DNA from: an uncultured SAR116 cluster alpha proteobacterium
GTDB taxonomy: Bacteria > Pseudomonadota > Alphaproteobacteria > Puniceispirillales > Marisalimonadaceae
Direction: 5' to 3'
DNA: 64,000 nucleotides
NCBI GenBank assembly: GCA_902615025.1
Contig: CACMNV010000006.1
Coordinates: 1-64,000, forward strand
In this document: positions 46,657-54,909 of the stretch, piece by piece
Position numbering within the stretch: position 1 is the stretch's first letter
Layout of the letters: each line of letters opens with the position of its first letter
Position numbers and translations under genes: made by a program
The notes under the pieces: model-generated
The model's database searches: none
What the model saw: only the letters and a program-made list of their open reading frames with translations
Told to the model about the DNA's origin: nothing

Positions 46657-48662
46657 TTCACATGCTCTAATTTAAATTTATCTTGAATTAAATAAACGAA
46701 TATTAAAATTACAAGTCCAACTCCATTTAACAAAAAACCAGAAACGCCATAAAAAATTGAAAGGGGAGGCAATAAAAGTAAAATTGAACTAATAAAAGCA
46801 ATTATTCTCGTATAAACATTTAGAGGTTTATTTAAATAGCCTTCTAAGCCTAAAGTCATACTCCAGTATGCTAATAAGACACTTAATAAGCTATATAAAC
46901 TTATCCAATAAGAACCCTCCATAAGAAGAGCAGGGTTATAAATAAATGCGAAAGGAACAATATATTTTGCAATTCCAACTTTACTTGATTCAACTGCCGT
47001 AGCCATAGGAGGGGATTTTGCTATTGCAGCACCAGCAAATGAGGCTAAAGCAACAGGAGGTGTAATGGTTGAAACTACTCCAAAATAAAAAGCAAACATA
47101 TGAGCAGCAATTGGGGTTACACCAGCTTGTATTAAAGAAGGAACAATTAAAGCGGCAACTGTTATATAGACTGCAGTAGTTGTCATTCCCATACCTAAGA
47201 TTATAGCTGAGATCGCCGTTAGACATAATAATGGAAATAGCATTCCACCAGATAAGTCGATGACAGATTGGGTGAATTTAAGTCCTAAACCTGACACAAA
47301 AACTGATCCAATAATTATGCCAGCACATGCACACGCAATTGTTACTGGAACAGTTGATTTTATTCCACTTTCAAATGCACCTAAAAGATCAACTACAGAC
47401 ATTCGAGTGTTACTTTTAAAAAAACTTAAAAAAATGACAGAAATTATTGCCCAAAATCCAGCTTTCATTGCAGTATATCCATATATAAGAAGAGCTATCA
47501 ATACTACTAAAGAAAGCAACATGTGCCATCCACTTTTTAAAACATCGATTACATTTGGAAGCATGGATTTATCAATTTTTTCTATTCCATGTTTTTCTGC
47601 TTCAACATGAACCATGAAATATATTGTTACAAAATATAAAAAAGCTGGGATTATAGCTGCTAAAATAACATAAGAGTAAGGAGCCTCCAAAAATTCTGCC
47701 ATTATGAATGCAGCTGCACCCATTATAGGGGGTGTTATTTGACCTCCAGAAGAAGCACAAGCTTCTACTGCAGCAGCAAATCTTGGTCTATAACCGTAAT
47801 TTTTCATAAGTGGAATTGTGAAAGATCCAGTTGTGACAACATTTGCTACAGCAGACCCGTATACAGTGCCTGTCATTCCAGATGCTACAACAGCAGCTTT
47901 AGCTGGGCCACCAGTCCTATGACCTGTAAGTGAAATAGCAAGGTCAACAAAAAATCTTCCAACACCAGAGCGAATTAAAATAGCACCAAAGATGATAAAT
48001 AAAACTATGTATGTGGATGCTACATATAGAGGAATTCCGTATATTCCATCAGATGTCATAAATAAAGTATCAATATATTTTGCAAGTCTTGTTGGTGGTC
48101 CATAAAAAAAACCAAAAAATTTATGAGCATATAATGCGTGCAACATAAAGAAACCAGCTACAAACACCATTGCCCAACCAACTGCTCTTCTTGTGCCATC
48201 TAAAACTAAAAATATTAGAATTGAACCTACTATTATATCTCCTATATATTTATCTCCATATCTCATCATGAATGTTTCAACATCCCAAGTCGTCCATAAT
48301 TGGACGAAGATAATAGATATAATTATTAGTAAATCATAAAAACTTCCCAATAATCTTAAAATATTACCTTTTTCATCATTTGGTAAAATTATTTTATCAT
48401 TAATACTTTTACGAAATACGGGATATATAAATACAGCAAGTATCATCATTACAGACAAATGTACTGATCGAAAGGATCTTCCTTCGGGCGTACCATAAAC
48501 TGCAACAAAAAGATGATAAAACGCTAAACCGATAGATAACCATGAGCAAATTATAATAATCCAGTAATAAAGTGATTTATTTTTACTCCATTGGATAAGT
48601 TCATCAAGAAAGCTTATTTCTTTTACTTCATTATATACGAGTTTTTTTGAAGAAGACTGCAT
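46653..48662 (-). CDS. TRAP transporter fused permease (DctQM), TAXI type
   Basis: The 669-residue protein fuses the small (Q) and large (M) TRAP membrane subunits. The N-terminal region to about 190 covers the small-subunit-like helices; the rest has the M domain with GRTGGPAKAAVVASGMTG-like HRTGGPAKAAVVASG, SAVANVVTTGSFTIPLMK and the ACASSGGQITPPIMGAAAFI segment. These are hallmark motifs of the 4TM-12TM fused permease that works with a TAXI binding protein. It imports carboxylates or similar acids with a sodium gradient. Partner gene lies 50 bases upstream. Confidence 0.95.
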   Translation of the reverse strand: MQSSSKKLVYNEVKEISFLDELIQWSKNKSLYYWIIIICSWLSIGLAFYHLFVAVYGTPEGRSFRSVHLSVMMILAVFIYPVFRKSINDKIILPNDEKGNILRLLGSFYDLLIIISIIFVQLWTTWDVETFMMRYGDKYIGDIIVGSILIFLVLDGTRRAVGWAMVFVAGFFMLHALYAHKFFGFFYGPPTRLAKYIDTLFMTSDGIYGIPLYVASTYIVLFIIFGAILIRSGVGRFFVDLAISLTGHRTGGPAKAAVVASGMTGTVYGSAVANVVTTGSFTIPLMKNYGYRPRFAAAVEACASSGGQITPPIMGAAAFIMAEFLEAPYSYVILAAIIPAFLYFVTIYFMVHVEAEKHGIEKIDKSMLPNVIDVLKSGWHMLLSLVVLIALLIYGYTAMKAGFWAIISVIFLSFFKSNTRMSVVDLLGAFESGIKSTVPVTIACACAGIIIGSVFVSGLGLKFTQSVIDLSGGMLFPLLCLTAISAIILGMGMTTTAVYITVAALIVPSLIQAGVTPIAAHMFAFYFGVVSTITPPVALASFAGAAIAKSPPMATAVESSKVGIAKYIVPFAFIYNPALLMEGSYWISLYSLLSVLLAYWSMTLGLEGYLNKPLNVYTRIIAFISSILLLLPPLSIFYGVSGFLLNGVGLVILIFVYLIQDKFKLEHVK

Positions 48663-48679
48663 AAAAAATTTTTAGATAA

Positions 48680-48703
48680 GAAGGTGCTAGTTAAAGCACC
48701 TTC
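48680..48703 (-). terminator. Intercistronic hairpin between TAXI binding protein and permease
   Basis: gaaggtgc (48680-48687) and gcaccttc (48696-48703) form an 8-bp stem with an 8-base loop, and T-rich sequence follows on the minus strand. It lies 9 bases after the binding-protein stop. Such hairpins often make the binding-protein mRNA more abundant than the permease mRNA by partial termination or 3' protection. Confidence 0.75.
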
Positions 48704-48712
48704 AAAATGTAG

Positions 48713-49669
48713 CTACATTATGCCCATTTCTTTATAAAATTTTGCAGCTCCTGGATGAACTGGAACTGCAGCTCCGTTAACAGCATCTTTCATCAAAACT
48801 TTTTTCCAAACGCTTTTTACTTTAACGAATTCACTATGATTATCCCAAAAAACTTTAGCCATTTTGTAAACTAAATCTGTTGGTAAATCTTTATGAACAA
48901 TCATAGAAGTTACTATGCCCAACGTAGGAATGTCCTTGTTGAGAGATTTGTAAGCACTTGCAGGTATTTTTCCGTAAATATAACCTGGATTATTTTTAAC
49001 GATCCTATCAATCCTCTCTTTTGGTAAACCAATAAATCTTATTCCAGGGCTGTTTTCTAATTCAATAAAACTAGCTTGAGGAACTGAAGTAGCAGCCATA
49101 AAAACATCAGCTTGACCATCTTTCATTAAAGCTACTGATTCCTTATAACTCACCATATGGACAACTCCACCATTTTTTTTGATAGTTTCAAAATTAAAAC
49201 CATAATCTTTAATAATTGATTCACAAAAGGCTGTTCCAGTCCATTTTGGTTTACCTGGACTTATATTCGCATTTTTCATGTCCTCAAAACCTTTAATTTT
49301 AGAATCAGCTCTGACTGCTACCTGAAAAGCTGCTGGATACAAAGTAGCGAAATATCTTACATTTTTATGATTTTTTTTAAACTTACCTTTTGCATTCCAA
49401 CCATTAGCAACAGTATGAGCGTAAGACCAACCAATCTCAGCGTCACCTCCATTTACAGACATGACATTTGATATGCCACCACCAGAAGTGTTAGATGTTG
49501 AAATTCCTTTAATGTTACTTTCAAGTGTTTGCATTACTTTTGCACCTAAAGGATACCATGAACCTCCAGAAGGACCAGACACCATCCTTACAAATTGGTC
49601 TGCATTTGCTATAGTGGCCACAATACTAATTGAAGACGCAATAGCAAAAGTTTTTAAGAACTTTTTCAT
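48713..49669 (-). CDS. TAXI family TRAP transporter solute-binding protein
   Basis: Periplasmic substrate-binding protein of 318 residues, starting at the ATG 49669 with GGAGG 8 bases upstream; an in-frame TTG 15 bases earlier is rejected. MKKFLKTFAIASSIS is the signal peptide, ending ATIANA. The mature start QFVRMVSGPSGGSWYPLG with the GPSGGSWYP loop is the TAXI signature. The SYKESVALMKDGQADVFM and AATSVPQ segments bind substrate. The gene is expressed first in a minus-strand run through the TRAP permease and then the BMP ABC importer, and it is divergent from the CoA-catabolic operon. Confidence 0.94.
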   Translation of the reverse strand: MKKFLKTFAIASSISIVATIANADQFVRMVSGPSGGSWYPLGAKVMQTLESNIKGISTSNTSGGGISNVMSVNGGDAEIGWSYAHTVANGWNAKGKFKKNHKNVRYFATLYPAAFQVAVRADSKIKGFEDMKNANISPGKPKWTGTAFCESIIKDYGFNFETIKKNGGVVHMVSYKESVALMKDGQADVFMAATSVPQASFIELENSPGIRFIGLPKERIDRIVKNNPGYIYGKIPASAYKSLNKDIPTLGIVTSMIVHKDLPTDLVYKMAKVFWDNHSEFVKVKSVWKKVLMKDAVNGAAVPVHPGAAKFYKEMGIM

Positions 49670-49761
49670 AATTATTTCCTCCAAAATTATTAATTATTAC
49701 AGTTCACTAATTATTTCTTACTGAGTCAACATTTAACAATAATATTAGTGAAAATTTTTAA

Positions 49762-49781
49762 AATGTTATTATTATAACATT
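49762..49781. promoter_or_regulatory. Candidate operator palindrome in the divergent gap
   Basis: aatgttat and ataacatt, 4 bases apart, form a near-perfect dyad in the 132-base gap between the divergent TAXI gene and the lyase operon, 20 bases before the lyase start. A GntR-, LacI- or TetR-type repressor could bind, but no regulator gene is adjacent. AT-rich chance palindromes are possible. Confidence 0.35.
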
Positions 49782-49801
49782 CATCGTGTTGGAGGGTTAA
49801 T

Positions 49802-50746
49802 ATGGATTTAGATGTAAAGGAAGTAGTTTTAACTGAAGTTGGAACTCGTGATGGGTTTCAATCTGAAAAAAAAATAATAAGTACCGAAGATAAAATTATG
49901 CTTATCAACGAACTAGTAAAAGCTGGTTTTAAGCGAATAGAATATTCTTCATTTGTCTCTCCAAAAGCTATACCCCAATTAGCAGATGCAGCCGAAGTCA
50001 TTAAAGGAGTTAATCGAAATAATAATGTAACCTTTACTGCTTTGGTTCCAAATCTAAGAGGTGCTATTAGAGCTTTAGAGTGTCGAATAGATGAAATTGT
50101 AGTTTTTTTATCAGCTTCAGAAAGTCATAACAAAAAAAACCTTAATAGATCAATCAATGAATCTTTAACTGGTTTTGAAGAAGTTGTTAAGTTAGCTAAT
50201 GATAATAATATTCCTGTACATGGTGATATATCAACAGCTTTTGGGTGTCCTTTTGAAGGAAATGTTGAATATAAAAAACTTGTTGAAATTTCTAAGCAAT
50301 ATAAAGGACTTGGTTTTAAAGGAGTTACTTTAGGTGACACAACAGGAATGGCAACTCCTCCCATAGTGAAGTCAGCAATTAGAGAAATTCAAGACAATGT
50401 TCCAGATTTTGAAATCACTTTACATTTTCATAATACAAGAGGTGTAGGACTTGCTAATGTTTTAGTAGGATTAAACGAAGGTATATATTTATATGAAAGT
50501 TGCTTTGGAGGAATAGGTGGTTGTCCATTTGCGCCAGACGCAACAGGTAATATTTGTTCAGAAGACCTTGTTTATATGATGAATGAGATGAATATTAAGA
50601 CAGGAATAGATATTAATCATTTAATAAAAATAGCCAAAGAGGCAGAGAGAATTTTAGAGTATAAATTACCCGGACAAGTTATGCATGCAGGAGAAAGATT
50701 AAAGAAATACTCCCTTGAAGACGTTAAAACTGCAAAAGGTAATTAA
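49802..50746 (+). CDS. HMG-CoA lyase-like enzyme
   Basis: DRE-TIM metallolyase of 314 residues, related to 3-hydroxy-3-methylglutaryl-CoA lyase, which cleaves HMG-CoA to acetyl-CoA and acetoacetate. VGTRDGFQSE holds the metal Asp. HFHNTRG gives the two metal His residues, and the signature FGGIGGCPFAPDATGN holds the catalytic Cys241 and the Asn ligand. All expected residues are present. GGAGG lies 7 bases before the ATG. It heads a six-gene operon with a CoA-transferase 3 bases downstream, so the true substrate may be another 3-hydroxy-3-methyl-acyl-CoA such as citramalyl-CoA. Confidence 0.88.
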   Translation: MDLDVKEVVLTEVGTRDGFQSEKKIISTEDKIMLINELVKAGFKRIEYSSFVSPKAIPQLADAAEVIKGVNRNNNVTFTALVPNLRGAIRALECRIDEIVVFLSASESHNKKNLNRSINESLTGFEEVVKLANDNNIPVHGDISTAFGCPFEGNVEYKKLVEISKQYKGLGFKGVTLGDTTGMATPPIVKSAIREIQDNVPDFEITLHFHNTRGVGLANVLVGLNEGIYLYESCFGGIGGCPFAPDATGNICSEDLVYMMNEMNIKTGIDINHLIKIAKEAERILEYKLPGQVMHAGERLKKYSLEDVKTAKGN

Positions 50747-50749
50747 CTT

Positions 50750-51895
50750 ATGTTTAATGAAGGAGCATTATCTGGGATCAAAGTTATTGATTTGACAAGA
50801 GTAATTTCTGGGCCTTTTTGTACTTTATTATTAGCTGACATGGGAGCTGAAGTTATAAAAATTGAGCCACCAAAAGGAGATAATGTAAGGAATCAAGGCG
50901 AATTTGTAGATGGTTATAGTTCATACTTTGCTCAATTTAATAGAAATAAAAAATCTGTTGTCTTAGATTTATATAAAAATAATGATAAAGAAAAATTAAA
51001 ACTTTTATTGAAAAGTGCTGATGTAATAGTCGATAATTTTAGACCTGGTGTTCTCGCCAAAATGGGATTAGATAGTGAAATTTTAACTGCAATAAATCCT
51101 AGATTAATTCAAGCATCAGTAAATGGCTTTGGTAGTACTGGAAAATATAGTCAAAGACCAGCTTTTGATTTTATTGCACAAGCTATTTCTGGTTTTATGT
51201 CATTAAATGGATCTGAAAAAACTGGACCAGTAAGAACAGCAGCTCCAATTTCTGACTTAATTGCAGGTTTGTATTGTGCATTTGGAATTGTAAGCGCAAT
51301 TAATGCAAGGCATAATACAAAAAAGGGGCAAGTAGTTGAAACAAGTTTAACTTCTAGTTTAATATCTCTTATGGCTTATTTATCAGCTGAATATTTTGTA
51401 ACAGATAAAACTCCAAGAAAATCTGGTAATGATCATCCAATTTTATCACCTTATGGTTTATTCAAGACAAAAGATGGTAATATTGCAATTGCTCCTGCAA
51501 ATGACAAATTATGCGAAATTTTTTTAAGAACTTTAAATTTAGAAAATTTACTTGAAGACGAACTTTATAAAACGAACTCTTTAAGAATGATCAATAGAGA
51601 TAAACTAAATGAGATAATTAATCAAACAACAGAATTAAATACTACAGACTATTGGATTAAGAAATTAAATGAAAGTGGTTGTCCTGCTGGAGAGGTTTTA
51701 GACATGAAGGAAGCTTTGAATGATCAATTAGTTGAAGATACTGACATGGTTATAGTATCTGATGGACCAGATGATAGAAAAATAAAAATGACAGGATTTC
51801 CGGTTAAATTATCAGATACCCCAGCTCAGTTATTTAGGTCTCCACCTAAGCTAGGAGAGCATACTGAAGAAATATTATCTAAGATTAAAAATTAA
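50750..51895 (+). CDS. Class III (CaiB/BaiF) CoA-transferase
   Basis: Moves CoA between acyl donors such as succinyl-CoA and a free carboxylate. The 381 residues have the N-terminal VIDLTRVISGPFCTLLLADM, GAEVIKIEPPKGDNVR, the DNFRPGVLAKMGLD segment, and catalytic Asp169 in the APISDLIAG motif, exactly where the family places it. It lies 3 bases after the lyase stop. The pairing of such a transferase with an HMG-CoA-lyase-like enzyme usually means the operon activates a free dicarboxylic acid before cleavage. Confidence 0.93.
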   Translation: MFNEGALSGIKVIDLTRVISGPFCTLLLADMGAEVIKIEPPKGDNVRNQGEFVDGYSSYFAQFNRNKKSVVLDLYKNNDKEKLKLLLKSADVIVDNFRPGVLAKMGLDSEILTAINPRLIQASVNGFGSTGKYSQRPAFDFIAQAISGFMSLNGSEKTGPVRTAAPISDLIAGLYCAFGIVSAINARHNTKKGQVVETSLTSSLISLMAYLSAEYFVTDKTPRKSGNDHPILSPYGLFKTKDGNIAIAPANDKLCEIFLRTLNLENLLEDELYKTNSLRMINRDKLNEIINQTTELNTTDYWIKKLNESGCPAGEVLDMKEALNDQLVEDTDMVIVSDGPDDRKIKMTGFPVKLSDTPAQLFRSPPKLGEHTEEILSKIKN

Positions 51896-51910
51896 TTTTT
51901 GGAGTTATTA

Positions 51911-52705
51911 ATGAATTTACAATATGATACTATAAACTTTGAAGTTGTTGAAAATATTGCCATTATACGTCTCAATAGGCCAAATAGTTATAATTCTTTA
52001 AACGCAAAAATGGCAAAAGAACTTTTAGAAATTTCTTATGAATGCGATACTAATAACAAAATAAGAGCAATTATATTAACTGGAGAAGGTGAAAAAGCAT
52101 TTTGTGCTGGTGGTGATTTAAAATCGTTTCATGAATCTGGAAATATTGGAAAACATTTAAAAATGGTTACTCACGATCTTCATGGTGCAATAACAAAGTT
52201 TTCAAGAATGAATGCTCCTTTATTAGTTGCTGTTAATGGAGTAGCAGCTGGTGCAGGATTATCATTTGTTGGTTTTGCTGATTTAGCTATTGCAAAATCT
52301 AGTGCAACCTTCGTTTCTGCATATACTAAAGCAGGTTTAACGCCTGATGGTTCTTCAAGTTATTATTTACCAAGAATAATTGGTATTAGAAAATATCTTG
52401 AATTAGTTATGACAAATAAAGTTTTGTCTTCTGAAGAAGCTCTTGCATGGGGTCTTTTAAACAAAGTATATGATGATAAAAAATTCTGGAGTGAAACACT
52501 TAAATTAGCTGATGATTTGTCAAAGGGTCCTACATTAGCTTATGGAAAAACTAAAAGATTAGTACATAATTCACTTAACTCTACTTTAGAAACTCAAATG
52601 GAACTTGAAACAAAAATGATTTCTGAATCAGCAGAAACAAATGACGGTCAAAAAGGCGTTCAAGCTTTTCTTAAAAAAGAAAAACCTAATTTTGAAGGCA
52701 AATAA
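51911..52705 (+). CDS. Enoyl-CoA hydratase/isomerase (crotonase)
   Basis: Crotonase-fold enzyme of 264 residues, started at ATG 51911 (GGAG 7 bases upstream) rather than at a TTG 12 bases earlier. It has oxyanion-hole motifs KAFCAGGDLKSF and GVAAGAGLSFVGFADLAIA. In the catalytic region SAYTKAGLTPDGSSSYYLPR, the usual first Glu (hydratase) is replaced by Thr and the second acid is Asp. This resembles PaaG-like isomerases more than classical hydratases. It could hydrate an unsaturated dicarboxyl-CoA or shift its double bond; the residue pattern makes the isomerase role worth testing. Confidence 0.88.
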   Translation: MNLQYDTINFEVVENIAIIRLNRPNSYNSLNAKMAKELLEISYECDTNNKIRAIILTGEGEKAFCAGGDLKSFHESGNIGKHLKMVTHDLHGAITKFSRMNAPLLVAVNGVAAGAGLSFVGFADLAIAKSSATFVSAYTKAGLTPDGSSSYYLPRIIGIRKYLELVMTNKVLSSEEALAWGLLNKVYDDKKFWSETLKLADDLSKGPTLAYGKTKRLVHNSLNSTLETQMELETKMISESAETNDGQKGVQAFLKKEKPNFEGK

Positions 52706-52711
52706 TTATTT

Positions 52712-53791
52712 ATGAAAATATTAGCTTTGAGAGGTGATGGTATTGGTCCTGAAATAGTGGATGTAACGATTAAAGTTTTAAAAACAATTTCTCAAAAATT
52801 TAATTTTAATTTGGATTTAATTTATTCAGACATTGGGTTCTCTTCTCTAAAAAAAAATAAAACTACTTTTCCAAATGAAATTTTGAAATTATGTAGTGAA
52901 GTGGATGGTATTATTTTAGGACCAGTGGATCATAATAATTATCCACCAAAAAGTGAAGGTGGATTAAATCCATCTGGTGAATTAAGAACTAAATTAAAAT
53001 TATATTCTAATATTCGACCAGCTAAAGCATTTAAAGGTACTAATTGTATTTTAGACAAAATAGATCTAGTAATTGTCAGAGAAAATACAGAAGGTTTTTA
53101 TGCTGATAGAAATATGTTTAGTGGAAATGGTGAATTAGAAATTGAGGAAGGAACTGGAATTTCAATTAGAAAAATTACAAAGAAAGCGTCAGAAAATATT
53201 GCAAAAAGAGGTTTTGAAATTGCGAAATTAATGAATAAAAATAAAAAAGTTAATGTTCATGCAATTCACAAGGCAAATGTTTTAAGGTTAACAGATGGGA
53301 TTTTTTTAAATGCTTGTAGAAATATTTCAAAAAAATATCCAGAAATTAATTATCATGAAATGTTAGTCGATGCTGCAACTGCGCATATGGTTAGAAATCC
53401 AGAACAATTTGATGTTCTAATAACAACTAATATGTTTGGAGATATTTTATCAGATCTAGCCTCAGAACTTTCAGGATCATTAGGTCTTTCGGGTTCTTTA
53501 AACGTAGGTGATACAATACCAATGGCACAAGCTCAGCATGGTGCGGCAACTGATATTATGAATAAAGGTATTGCAAACCCAATATCTTTGATTTTCTCTA
53601 CAGCTATGCTTTTGGATTGGTTAGGAAAGCAAAAAGGACAAGAGATTTATATTAAAGCTAATCAATTAATTTTTAAAGTTGTAGAAAACATTTTAGAAGA
53701 AAATAAATTTTTAACTCCTGATTTAGGAGGCAATTCGTCTACAGTGAAATTAACTGATCATATCATTGAAAGGATAGAAAATCATGAATGA
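52712..53791 (+). CDS. Isopropylmalate/tartrate dehydrogenase-like oxidative decarboxylase
   Basis: Member of the isocitrate/isopropylmalate dehydrogenase family, 359 residues. It begins MKILALRGDGIGPEIVD. It has IILGPVDHNNYPPKSEGG, SGELRTKLKLYSNIRPAK with the substrate-binding Arg residues, VIVRENTEGFYADRN, HKANVLRLTDGIF (catalytic Lys), the metal Asp in FGDILSDLASEL, and AQAQHGAATDI in the NAD site. Its place in an operon with PrpF and CoA-ester enzymes argues for a catabolic substrate and not leucine synthesis. It overlaps the PrpF gene by 8 bases. Confidence 0.9.
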   Translation: MKILALRGDGIGPEIVDVTIKVLKTISQKFNFNLDLIYSDIGFSSLKKNKTTFPNEILKLCSEVDGIILGPVDHNNYPPKSEGGLNPSGELRTKLKLYSNIRPAKAFKGTNCILDKIDLVIVRENTEGFYADRNMFSGNGELEIEEGTGISIRKITKKASENIAKRGFEIAKLMNKNKKVNVHAIHKANVLRLTDGIFLNACRNISKKYPEINYHEMLVDAATAHMVRNPEQFDVLITTNMFGDILSDLASELSGSLGLSGSLNVGDTIPMAQAQHGAATDIMNKGIANPISLIFSTAMLLDWLGKQKGQEIYIKANQLIFKVVENILEENKFLTPDLGGNSSTVKLTDHIIERIENHE

Positions 53792-54881
53792 TTTAAGATC
53801 CATACCAGCATATTTAATGAGAGGAGGAACCTCAAAAGGATTAGTTTTTCATAAAAAAGATTTACCTAATGATAGAAATTTATTAAGTGAATACTTATTA
53901 AAAATAATGGGTTCTCCTGATATAAGACAAATTAATGGAATAGGTGGAGGAACATCTGTAACAAGCAAGGTTTGTATAATATCTAAAAGTTTAGAAAAAA
54001 ATGTAGATATTGATTACTTCTTTGCTCAAGTTGAAGTAGATAGAAAGCATGTAGATTATGCTCCAACATGTGGAAACATGTTATCGGCTTTAGGTCCTTT
54101 TGCCATTGAAGAAAGTTTAGTAGAAACTCATAATGACATTACACAAGTGAATGTAAAGTCAATAAACACTGATGCTTTAATTACTTTAAATGTTCCAACG
54201 CCAGATGGGAAATTAAAATATTCAGGTGATTTTAAAATTGACGGTGTACCAGGAACAGGATCTCAAATTTTAATGAATTTTAATAATCTAGAAGGTAAAA
54301 TTACAGGGAATTTATTTCCAACAGGTAACATAGTAGATACTTTTGATGGGGTTAAAGTCACATGTTTTGATCTTGCAACTTCTATGATAATATGCAACGC
54401 CAAAGATTTTAATATTATTGGAAATGAGAGCTCAAAAGAATTAAATCGTAATAAACAACTTTTTGATAAAATTGAAAAAATTAGATTACTTGCTGCAAAG
54501 AAAATGGGAATGGGCGATGTTAAAGGAAAAGTTTTGCCTAAAGTCTCATTATTATCAAAAAGTGCTAATAAAAATTCTATAATTTCAAGATATTTTACTC
54601 CTTACACATGTCACGAAACTCACGCAGTTACTGGAACTTGTTGTGTTGCATCTTCCTGTTTCATTCCTGGAACTGTTGGATTTAGATTATTAAATAAAAG
54701 GGAAAGTTTAAATTTTAATTCAGAAATTATTAAGATTGAGCATCCGATGGGTTCTATAGAATGTATAATTGTTCTTAATTCAAATTTTAAAAATAATTTA
54801 GCTTCAAAAAAAGACTTGGTAAAATCATGTGGTATTTATAGAACATCTAGAATTTTAATGAAGGGTCAAGTTTATTTCTAA
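53784..54881 (+). CDS. PrpF-like isomerase (aconitate/methylitaconate isomerase family)
   Basis: Diaminopimelate-epimerase-fold isomerase of 365 residues. It starts SIPAYLMRGGTSKGLVFHKK, the PrpF signature (IPAxxMRGGTSKG). Conserved Cys in YAPTCGNMLSALGPFAIEE near 97, VPGTGSQILMNFNN, and HETHAVTGTCCVASS near 285 support the family. Members move double bonds in unsaturated tricarboxylates or dicarboxylates (2-methylaconitate, methylitaconate, 4-oxalomesaconate). The substrate here is unknown. It overlaps the upstream dehydrogenase, so the two steps are probably linked. Confidence 0.9.
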   Translation: MNDLRSIPAYLMRGGTSKGLVFHKKDLPNDRNLLSEYLLKIMGSPDIRQINGIGGGTSVTSKVCIISKSLEKNVDIDYFFAQVEVDRKHVDYAPTCGNMLSALGPFAIEESLVETHNDITQVNVKSINTDALITLNVPTPDGKLKYSGDFKIDGVPGTGSQILMNFNNLEGKITGNLFPTGNIVDTFDGVKVTCFDLATSMIICNAKDFNIIGNESSKELNRNKQLFDKIEKIRLLAAKKMGMGDVKGKVLPKVSLLSKSANKNSIISRYFTPYTCHETHAVTGTCCVASSCFIPGTVGFRLLNKRESLNFNSEIIKIEHPMGSIECIIVLNSNFKNNLASKKDLVKSCGIYRTSRILMKGQVYF

Positions 54882-54909
54882 GCGTTTAAATTTATATAAG
54901 TAAAACAAT

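Noticed and set aside
47739-47933. Cys/Ser-rich plus-strand frame opposite the TRAP permease
   Set aside because: The permease motifs SAVANVV and GGQITPP lie on the minus strand at this place.
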